The notes under the pieces were generated by a model that was not told the DNA's origin, did no database searches, and saw only the letters and a list, made by a program, of their open reading frames with translations. A stretch of 64,000 nt of DNA. Origin: an uncultured Shewanella sp. GTDB taxonomy: Bacteria > Pseudomonadota > Gammaproteobacteria > Enterobacterales > Shewanellaceae. Location: contig NZ_CANMWS010000007.1 in NCBI RefSeq assembly GCF_947501665.1, positions 1-64,000 of the forward strand, in the 5' to 3' direction. Position numbers and translations under genes: made by a program. Below, in pieces: positions 57,144 through 64,000 of the stretch (position 1 is its first letter; each line of letters starts with the position of its first letter).

Positions 57144-58061
57144 TTATTGAATTCCGCCTACACGGTTAAAGCGAACACCCGTTGGGATCCAAGTGGGTAG
57201 AAAGTCAGATGGTTTACGATCAAATTCAAAACTCATCCAAATAGCCACCGCTTTTCCAACAAGGTTTGCCTCTGGTACAAAGCCCCAGTACCGACTATCT
57301 GTACTGTTATCGCGATTGTCTCCCATCATGAAATAATGACCTTGAGGGACAACGAACTCACCAACAGGTAAATTGGGCTGTCTAAAATAATAATTAATCA
57401 TATCAGGTCTCGCTGGATTAATTAAAATGTCATGGCTAACATCACCTAACTGCTCTTTATAACGAATTAAAGGCGTGCCATCCTGAAAGAATTGTCCACT
57501 ATTAATTTCAACGCGTTTAACTTGTTTAGCCGCGGGACAATCAATGCGCCCTTGCATACAAGCAGGTTTAATATATAGCTGTTTATTCCTGTAAATAATC
57601 GTATCACCCGGTAAGCCAATCACCCGCTTGATATAATCGATTTTAGGGTTTTCTGGATATTTAAATACCGCAACATCGCCCCTTTTAGGCTCGCCGGTCT
57701 CAATAAGCTTCTTACGCCATACTGGATCTTTGAGTCCATAGCTGAATTTCTCAACTAAAATAAAATCTCCAACAAGCAATGTCGGCATCATAGATCCTGA
57801 GGGGATTTGAAAAGGCTCATAAATAAAAGAGCGTAGTACTAACACAAACGCAATCACAGGAAAAATCGAACGTGCCGTTTCGACAATGGAGGGCTCTCGT
57901 ATAATTTTTGCTGCACTTTCTTCGCTTAACTCACCCGTTGCAGCTTGTGCTAACGCCAATTTCTCTCGACGTTTGGGTGCAAACAAACGTGCATCAATCA
58001 ACCATATTAGGCCACTAAACAGCGTCACAAGAACTAAAATGAGAGAAAAATAAGCTGCCAT
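57144..58061 (-). CDS. lepB: Signal peptidase I
   Basis: The 305-residue protein has two N-terminal membrane segments, the catalytic Ser in [17 protein letters not shown] (about residue 92), the Lys in [11 protein letters not shown] (about residue 147) and the [14 protein letters not shown] block. It removes the signals of exported proteins such as those in the paralogue array. It is located between lepA and rnc as usual. Confidence 0.98.
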   Translation of the reverse strand: MAAYFSLILVLVTLFSGLIWLIDARLFAPKRREKLALAQAATGELSEESAAKIIREPSIVETARSIFPVIAFVLVLRSFIYEPFQIPSGSMMPTLLVGDFILVEKFSYGLKDPVWRKKLIETGEPKRGDVAVFKYPENPKIDYIKRVIGLPGDTIIYRNKQLYIKPACMQGRIDCPAAKQVKRVEINSGQFFQDGTPLIRYKEQLGDVSHDILINPARPDMINYYFRQPNLPVGEFVVPQGHYFMMGDNRDNSTDSRYWGFVPEANLVGKAVAIWMSFEFDRKPSDFLPTWIPTGVRFNRVGGIQ

Positions 58062-58282
58062 AGTTTACGCGCTCCTGCCAGTTTTTAAGTAAGTAAATGA
58101 CTATTGGTCAATAATCATTAATTAAATATGCAACCACAGGTAACGATCCACAACAAGCATCGAAAACCAATGATCACCTCTTCCTATTTATACCATAACA
58201 CACTGCTTTAAATTATTAATAAATAAACATATAAAGCAATTTCACCAGAAATTAATCAAACAAAATGCGACACAGAATGAAT

Positions 58283-58306
58283 AAAAGCGCCGCAAAACTG
58301 CGGCGC
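58283..58306 (-). terminator. lepA terminator
   Basis: GCGCCGCA and TGCGGCGC form an eight-base GC-rich stem; on the minus strand it is followed by TTTTATTC. It lies 36 bp past the lepA stop, so lepB probably has its own promoter in 58062-58280. Confidence 0.75.
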
Positions 58307-58342
58307 CACTGACGTTATCCTTCGCTATTAACAAAAGGATAA

Positions 58343-60133
58343 TTAATCATTCAATTTAAGCGCTGCTAAAAACGCTTCTTGTGGTACTTCCACATTGCCG
58401 ACTTGCTTCATACGCTTCTTACCTTCTTTTTGCTTTTGCAGCAGTTTCTTCTTACGAGACACATCGCCCCCGTAACATTTAGCTGTTACATCCTTACGTA
58501 AGGCTTTAATCGAAGAGCGGGCAATAATTTGACTGCCTATCGCTGCCTGCACTGCAATATCAAACATTTGGCGAGGGATCAGTTCTTTCATCTTATTCAC
58601 TAACGCTAATCCACGGTAACGAACGTTAGACTTATGAATAATCATTGCTAACGCATCAACGCGATCACCATTAATTAAAATGTCCAATCTCACCATGTCT
58701 GCTTGCTCAAAACGTTTAAAGTTATATTCCAACGAGGCATAACCGCGACTGGTGGATTTTAAGCGATCAAAGAAGTCCATCACCACTTCTGCCATTGGCA
58801 TATCATAGGTAATCGCCACTTGATTGCCGTGATAAACCATATTGGTTTGTACACCACGTTTTTCAACACATAAAGTGATCACATTACCTAAATAGTCTTT
58901 AGGCACTAGGATATTGGTCTCAACAATGGGTTCACGCATTTCCTCGATATTATTCACCGCGGGCAAATCAGATGGGTTATCAACGTAAAGCACTTCACCA
59001 TTAGTGCCCACAATTTCATAAACAACCGTTGGAGCCGTGGTAATTAAATCAAGATTATATTCTCGCTCTAAGCGTTCTTGAATAATTTCCATGTGCAACA
59101 AGCCAAGGAAACCGATTCGAAAGCCAAAACCTAACGCGGAAGATGTTTCAGGTTCAAAAAACAGCGATGCATCGTTTAAACTCAATTTATTCAAAGCTTC
59201 GCGAAAATTTTCGTAATCATCGGTGGAAATAGGGAATACACCAGCATAAACCTGAGGCTTCACTTTTTTAAAGCCCGGTAGAGGCAACTGCGCACCGTGC
59301 TTAGCATGTGTTAATGTATCACCCACTGGCGCGCCATGAATTTCTTTAATTCCGGCAATAACATAGCCCACTTCGCCGGTACCCAGCTCCGCCGTATCAG
59401 TTTGTTTAGGTGTAAAAATACCCACACGATCGGCATTATGAGTCTGGCCCGTTGACATGACTTTAAATTTATCGCCTTTACGCAAGACACCGTTCTTAAT
59501 TCGAACTAATGAGACTACACCTAAATAACTATCAAACCAAGAATCGATGATCAGGGCTTGTAATGGCCCATCGGGATCCCCTTCTGGCGGTGGGATCTTA
59601 GCCACAATATCTTCTAATACTGCTTTGATCCCTAAACCTGTTTTAGCTGAACACTGCACCGCATCTGCCGCTTCAATACCAACAATATCTTCAATTTCAT
59701 CAGCAACGCGTTCAGGCTCCGCTTGAGGTAAATCGATTTTATTTAAAATCGGAACTACATCCAAATCCATTTCCAATGCAGTATAGCAATTGGCTAAGGT
59801 TTGAGCCTCAACACCTTGACCTGCATCAACAACCAACAATGCGCCTTCACATGCCGCTAGAGAGCGAGACACTTCATAAGAGAAGTCCACATGACCTGGT
59901 GTATCAATAAAGTTTAATTGGTAAGTTTCACCATCATCGGCTTTATAATCTAAGGTGACACTCTGTGCTTTAATAGTAATGCCACGCTCACGTTCCAACT
60001 CCATTGAGTCTAGAACTTGCGCAGCCATTTCACGATCAGACAAACCTCCGCAATCCTGAATAAGGCGGTCTGATAGTGTCGACTTGCCATGGTCGATATG
60101 GGCAATAATTGAAAAGTTTCTTATATGCTTCAT
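58343..60133 (-). CDS. lepA: Elongation factor 4 (LepA)
   Basis: The 596-residue translational GTPase has [10 protein letters not shown] near the start, [17 protein letters not shown]-like domains and the LepA-specific C-terminal domain ending in the basic stretch [18 protein letters not shown]. It acts on stalled or misassembled ribosomes. The ATG at 60133 gives the family start [12 protein letters not shown]; the frame upstream is not conserved. Confidence 0.98.
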   Translation of the reverse strand: MKHIRNFSIIAHIDHGKSTLSDRLIQDCGGLSDREMAAQVLDSMELERERGITIKAQSVTLDYKADDGETYQLNFIDTPGHVDFSYEVSRSLAACEGALLVVDAGQGVEAQTLANCYTALEMDLDVVPILNKIDLPQAEPERVADEIEDIVGIEAADAVQCSAKTGLGIKAVLEDIVAKIPPPEGDPDGPLQALIIDSWFDSYLGVVSLVRIKNGVLRKGDKFKVMSTGQTHNADRVGIFTPKQTDTAELGTGEVGYVIAGIKEIHGAPVGDTLTHAKHGAQLPLPGFKKVKPQVYAGVFPISTDDYENFREALNKLSLNDASLFFEPETSSALGFGFRIGFLGLLHMEIIQERLEREYNLDLITTAPTVVYEIVGTNGEVLYVDNPSDLPAVNNIEEMREPIVETNILVPKDYLGNVITLCVEKRGVQTNMVYHGNQVAITYDMPMAEVVMDFFDRLKSTSRGYASLEYNFKRFEQADMVRLDILINGDRVDALAMIIHKSNVRYRGLALVNKMKELIPRQMFDIAVQAAIGSQIIARSSIKALRKDVTAKCYGGDVSRKKKLLQKQKEGKKRMKQVGNVEVPQEAFLAALKLND

Positions 60134-60331
60134 TATGCTGGGATGACTAAACTCGAAGTTGAAAAGAATTCTAAAAGTGCGGAATTGTACCTTATCAAAC
60201 AGACAATACCAATCGTGATTATTAACATAACAATAAAAAAACCGAAAGACGTAATAACCACAAGCCAATGAAAATCATAATTAATGATTAATATCAAATA
60301 CTTAACATACCACTTGGCATCAATAATATCT

Positions 60332-60784
60332 TTATAAGCTTTGGTTAATTCGTTGTCCAATATAAGCCAGAATAACAGGCTGTGCACTGTTCTCCATATT
60401 AGCCGCTTTTGTGCGCGCAAACCTCCACGCTAAACTCGCCCCCACTAGACCGGCTCCAAACGTAAAAAGATCAGAGCTGGCAAGCAAAGTATTGGCCGCA
60501 AAAGCTCCCATAAAAAAGCCTACTAGGGGCAATAAATATACTAACGCTGCCGCTTTTAATACTACACTTTCAGGTAAACCAATCTTTAACCATTCACCAA
60601 TAGGGTAAGTTTTGTCACTCATAATCGAAAATTGTTGTGATTTTAAAGAAAACGCTTTAGAGACCGCAGACGTTCCACAAGAGTCATGATTATCACAATG
60701 ATCGCAGGCGCTCTTAATCTTAACTTCGACTTTGATCCACCCACTCTCATCACAAGCAACCACTTTGGCCATTTCTTCCATCAT
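60332..60784 (-). CDS. rseC: RseC/MucC-family protein
   Basis: The 150-residue inner-membrane protein has an N-terminal cytoplasmic part with four cysteines (SACDHCDNHDSCG) that may bind an iron-sulphur or metal site, and two membrane segments (about residues 73-118). It is the fourth gene of the sigma-E operon. The ATG at 60784 has GGAG seven bases upstream; nine earlier codons are open but unlikely. Confidence 0.92.
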   Translation of the reverse strand: MMEEMAKVVACDESGWIKVEVKIKSACDHCDNHDSCGTSAVSKAFSLKSQQFSIMSDKTYPIGEWLKIGLPESVVLKAAALVYLLPLVGFFMGAFAANTLLASSDLFTFGAGLVGASLAWRFARTKAANMENSAQPVILAYIGQRINQSL

Positions 60785-60825
60785 AAGAAGACTCCCCCCA
60801 TTTCTATTCAATAACGACCAAAAAG

Positions 60826-61785
60826 CTAGTTAACTATCAAGCTTTTCGCAATACGGGTTAGGGTTTCAGAAGGCACTTTACCCACAGCCACAACCTCCAC
60901 ATCACCCACAACTTCAGCCGATAAGCCAAGACCGTTACGCGTAACTAGCCCTTCGGGCAAGGGGCTATCTCCCACTTTAGAAATATATACCGATATATTG
61001 GCTAATCCATCACTTAAAGCTATATATTCGACTGATTCATTATTCCCAATTAAACGATGCTGATCGTTTGTTTGTACTGAAAAGCCTTGAGGTAACCAAC
61101 TAAAGTGCCATTTTACCTTATTAGGGCTCGCTGCTTGCACCACAGCTGCCGGCCAATCCTGCTTATTCGCTTCAACTAAAATCGCTGGCGCTTTATCAAG
61201 CACCAATAACTCCACCACTAATAACTGTTCAAGCAACTGTTTATCTTTGGTTAATAAATCATAACGTAAAGGTAATGCGGTTTCCATATCCAACCACACT
61301 TGGTAACCATAACGAAAATCATCTTTAGGAATGAGACGCACTAACTGGCTAGGCCTGCCCGCCAGCCTGCTTCGCCCGCCTAAAACGAATTGATAACCCG
61401 ACTCTAACCTGTCTATGTTACCCGCAAAACCAGCAGGAAGTATGCCAGGTATGCGCTTGGCATTAACGCTATAAGGAGGCTGTTGATACTCAATAAAACT
61501 GACTGTATCCCCTACTCTTACTGCACTTTGAGGAGGACCATTAAGATATTCTAGAAAAGCAACCTCTTTTTTATCCACTTTGCCATGGATATAAACCAAG
61601 GGGCTGATATGTTCGGCCTGCAGCTGAATAACGGAGACTTTATATTCTTTCTCATGCAAAGCTTGGCTCATATTCTCTAACCAAGCCTTTGCCGAAATCG
61701 ATTCTTGAGCCCATGCTGGGCACGTCAAGGCAAAAAGAGCCAACCCAAAAATACGGACGTTAACTCTATTAAAAATTGATGACAT
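60826..61785 (-). CDS. rseB: Sigma-E regulatory protein RseB
   Basis: The 319-residue periplasmic protein has a signal peptide (cleaved near AWA-QES) and the MucB/RseB fold with LolA-like N-terminal domain. RseB binds RseA and blocks its cleavage by DegS until lipoprotein or LPS stress is sensed. It lies six bases after rseA. Confidence 0.96.
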   Translation of the reverse strand: MSSIFNRVNVRIFGLALFALTCPAWAQESISAKAWLENMSQALHEKEYKVSVIQLQAEHISPLVYIHGKVDKKEVAFLEYLNGPPQSAVRVGDTVSFIEYQQPPYSVNAKRIPGILPAGFAGNIDRLESGYQFVLGGRSRLAGRPSQLVRLIPKDDFRYGYQVWLDMETALPLRYDLLTKDKQLLEQLLVVELLVLDKAPAILVEANKQDWPAAVVQAASPNKVKWHFSWLPQGFSVQTNDQHRLIGNNESVEYIALSDGLANISVYISKVGDSPLPEGLVTRNGLGLSAEVVGDVEVVAVGKVPSETLTRIAKSLIVN

Positions 61786-61791
61786 AAATAA

Positions 61792-62421
61792 TTACTGACT
61801 CTGTATGGCCTCGGTTTGGCTATTGTCATCTATATTCATATCATTATTCAACCTTTGTTGTAATTGATGATCTTGAATATAAGCATTTATACGTAATCGC
61901 TGCTCAGCAACTTGAGAGTTTTTAGCGTTAGAGGATGAATTAGACTGTACCGAACCCGTTTGTAAACTCACCGGAGAGACACTCCCGACTAACGGTCGTG
62001 TATTAAGTACCGATAATGGAGTAGTGTCAACCGCTGTGTCTTTATTATAATTATCAACACTTACGACGACAACTAAAGCCACACTTGCCGCAATGGCGTA
62101 TTGTCCAAATTGTTTAAATAAAGGGATCACTTTAGACCCTTTATTTGGCCTATCTAGAGTCTGATTAGTCGCAGGGACATGACTATCATACTGAACATGA
62201 GTGACATTGTGACAAGGCTCTTGCTCAATCGCTTTTGCAATATTGATTGATAGATCAATATTTAATGCAGAAGGTAATTCATTACGCATTGCATCGCCTA
62301 TGATTTGGTAGTCACGCCACTGTTCATGTAAATCGACATCATTGGCTAAATCCGCCAACGTCTTGTCATCGACTTCACCATCAACGGCTGCAGACACCCA
62401 TTCCTGACCTAATTTATCCAT
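61792..62421 (-). CDS. rseA: Anti-sigma-E factor RseA
   Basis: The 209-residue protein has the cytoplasmic sigma-binding region EWVSAAVDGEVDDKTLADL at the start, one membrane segment (about residues 108-126) and a periplasmic tail with a run of glutamine and asparagine. Cleavage by DegS and RseP releases RpoE. It lies 25 bp after rpoE. Confidence 0.96.
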   Translation of the reverse strand: MDKLGQEWVSAAVDGEVDDKTLADLANDVDLHEQWRDYQIIGDAMRNELPSALNIDLSINIAKAIEQEPCHNVTHVQYDSHVPATNQTLDRPNKGSKVIPLFKQFGQYAIAASVALVVVVSVDNYNKDTAVDTTPLSVLNTRPLVGSVSPVSLQTGSVQSNSSSNAKNSQVAEQRLRINAYIQDHQLQQRLNNDMNIDDNSQTEAIQSQ

Positions 62422-62446
62422 TTCTCTACCTGTATCAATTTAAATG

Positions 62447-63025
62447 CTATCGCTCCAGCAAAGGCTGTAGCTTTTTATCGATTGCTTCTCGAGCTCTAAA
62501 AATACGCGACCGTACTGTGCCCACAGGGCAATCCATGACATTCGCAATATCTTCATAACTCATTCCATCAAGCTCACGTAATGAAATAGCCATTTTCAAC
62601 TCTTGTGGCAATGTCTCTAAAGTATCAAAAACTACCTTCTGAATTTCATCTGACAACACCAAACGCTCAGGAGAAGCAAACTCCTTTAACGCATCACTGC
62701 CATCATAATACTCAGCATCCTCAACATCGACATCATTTGCTGGTGCACGCCTTCCATATGCGACCAAATGGTTTTTTGCAGTATTGACTGCTATTCGGTA
62801 CAACCAAGTATAAAAAGCACTTTCACCACGGAAATTTGGCAGCGCTCGATAAGCTTTAATAAAAGCCTCTTGAACAATATCAGGCACATCAGCCTGATTT
62901 CGCACATAACGAACAACCAAATTCGCCACCTTGTTTTGGTATTTTAACACCAAAAGGTTGAAAGCATTTTTGTCACCACGCTGTATACGCTCAACTAATT
63001 GTTGATCACTTATTTGTCCACTCAT
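62447..63025 (-). CDS. rpoE: RNA polymerase sigma factor RpoE
   Basis: The 192-residue ECF sigma factor has region 2 (ADVPDIVQEAFIKAYRALPNFRGESAFYTWLYRIAVNTAKNH) and region 4 (GMSYEDIANVMDCPVGTVRSRIFRAREAI). It controls the envelope stress response. It heads rpoE-rseA-rseB-rseC and is divergent from nadB. Confidence 0.99.
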   Translation of the reverse strand: MSGQISDQQLVERIQRGDKNAFNLLVLKYQNKVANLVVRYVRNQADVPDIVQEAFIKAYRALPNFRGESAFYTWLYRIAVNTAKNHLVAYGRRAPANDVDVEDAEYYDGSDALKEFASPERLVLSDEIQKVVFDTLETLPQELKMAISLRELDGMSYEDIANVMDCPVGTVRSRIFRAREAIDKKLQPLLER

Positions 63026-63088
63026 TCGAGCCGACTACTCCTAAATCTGTGCTGATTTCTCAGTCGCTCGAATTCATACATCTAGTAT

Positions 63089-63115
63089 GTAGACTCACAA
63101 ATGAAAAAAAAGTTC
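63089..63115 (-). promoter_or_regulatory. Predicted sigma-E promoter of rpoE
   Basis: On the minus strand GAACTT (63110-63115) and TCTAC (63089-63093) are spaced by 16 bases. This matches the sigma-E pattern GAACTT-N16-TC, pointing to autoregulation of the rpoE-rseABC operon. Confidence 0.65.
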
Positions 63116-63223
63116 TAAAAAAATATTTAAATACTGAATGTAACCTACTTGCTATTAGCCTATATCCATAATATCCATCTTAGTTTACTATAACTAAACC
63201 CACACAAGATACTATGATACCCG

Positions 63224-64000
63224 ATGAAACAAGTAGTTGAACACCAATCTGACATTTTGGTTATTGGCAGCGGCGCAGCTGGTCTCACTTTAGCATTACA
63301 TCTTGCTGAAAAATCTAACGTTATTTTACTCTCTAAAGGTCCTCTCAGTGAAGGGTCCACTTATTATGCCCAAGGTGGCATTGCGTCTGTTTTCGACGAA
63401 GAAGATACCATTGAATCTCATGTATCCGATACATTAGTTGCTGGTGCAGGACTTTGCGATCCAGCGGTTGTCAATTTTACGGCTGAAAATGCACAATCAG
63501 CCATTCGTTGGCTTATCGAGTGTGGGGTCGCCTTTGATAAAGAAGAAAACGAAGACGGCGATATCGCTGCCGATGCCGCTTATCACTTAACCAGAGAAGG
63601 CGGTCATAGTCACAGACGTATTCTACATGCCGCTGATGCAACAGGTAAAGAAGTCCAAGTCACTTTACAAGAGTGTGTTCGCCAACATCCCAATATTCTT
63701 GTTTTTGAAAAATACAACGCCATTGATCTTATCACAACTCGCAAGTTAAATCGCCCAGGCAACCGAGTTCAAGGTGCTTATGTGTGGAACAGGCAAACTG
63801 AGCAAGTCGAAACCATTAAGGCACGTTTTGTTGCATTGGCAACAGGCGGCAGCTCAAAGGTATATCAGTATACCTCCAATCCTGATGTCGCTTCAGGTGA
63901 TGGTATTGCCATGGCTTGGCGAGCAGGATGCCGAGTTGCCAATATGGAATTTAATCAATTTCATCCGACCTGCCTTTATCATGCGGATGCCCGTAACTTC
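63224..64000 (+). CDS. nadB: L-aspartate oxidase (partial)
   Basis: The frame is open from ATG 63224 to the window end (259 codons). It has the FAD-binding motif [17 protein letters not shown] (about residues 14-30), the substrate block AQGGIASVF, and [17 protein letters not shown] with catalytic residues. NadB oxidises aspartate to iminoaspartate for NAD synthesis. The gene is cut by the window edge. Its neighbour rpoE is in the usual divergent arrangement. Confidence 0.97.
   Translation, partial: MKQVVEHQSDILVIGSGAAGLTLALHLAEKSNVILLSKGPLSEGSTYYAQGGIASVFDEEDTIESHVSDTLVAGAGLCDPAVVNFTAENAQSAIRWLIECGVAFDKEENEDGDIAADAAYHLTREGGHSHRRILHAADATGKEVQVTLQECVRQHPNILVFEKYNAIDLITTRKLNRPGNRVQGAYVWNRQTEQVETIKARFVALATGGSSKVYQYTSNPDVASGDGIAMAWRAGCRVANMEFNQFHPTCLYHADARNF

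Overview
The window is a chromosomal segment of a gammaproteobacterium, most likely Shewanella or a close relative. The evidence is the gene order: ispH-fkpB-lspA-ileS-ribF-murJ/rpsT, thrABC, raiA-pheA/tyrA-aroF, rpsP-rimM-trmD-rplS/ffh/ypjD/yfjD, then acpS-pdxJ-recO-era-rnc-lepB-lepA-rseCBA-rpoE/nadB. Other support is a HlyU-type regulator beside rpsT, a PheA of about 650 residues and a moderately AT-rich composition. Almost every housekeeping gene is intact, and I saw no frameshifts in core genes.

Layout. 1-280: the end of a tRNA-Thr(UGU) unit followed by two long perfect inverted repeats. 281-7454: glnB and a minor-pilin/PilY1 cluster (pilV-W-X-Y1-E on the minus strand, fimT on the plus strand) for type IV pilus assembly. 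7647-15567: the ispH-fkpB-lspA-ileS-ribF block, murJ and rpsT. 15763-21844: a HlyU-like regulator, an M28 lipoprotein peptidase, yaaA and an AgcS symporter, with two copies of a small non-coding inverted-repeat element (MITE-like), one carrying a nested second element. 21845-26275: an OmpA-like porin, tal, pgi and a small DUF3545 gene. 26332-31307: thrABC with its attenuator leader. 31758-34736: slyD, trpR, cytochrome c', cytochrome b561 and raiA with a CRP-type site. 34855-39922: Phe/Tyr biosynthesis (pheL-pheA, tyrA-aroF). 40143-46400: rplS-trmD-rimM-rpsP, ffh, ypjD and yfjD.

46410-51071 is the most unusual part. It holds nine consecutive minus-strand genes for divergent paralogues of one small exported protein of about 140 residues. 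Each has an N-terminal hydrophobic export signal, then C-x-(L/M/V)-P at the mature start, a G-x-Y-x-Y block in most members, and a second invariant cysteine in a block close to LVC(Q/E)(T/S)(N/D)xxG. I do not recognise the family. A third copy of the MITE-like element sits inside the array. A secreted phytochelatin-synthase-like protein, a RidA protein and an Mpo1-like protein follow before the core order resumes at acpS.

Other points worth attention: PheA carries a C-terminal domain of about 250 residues that aligns with DAHP synthase but has lost catalytic residues; there are thr and phe attenuators; and rpoE has a sigma-E-type promoter. The window ends inside nadB.
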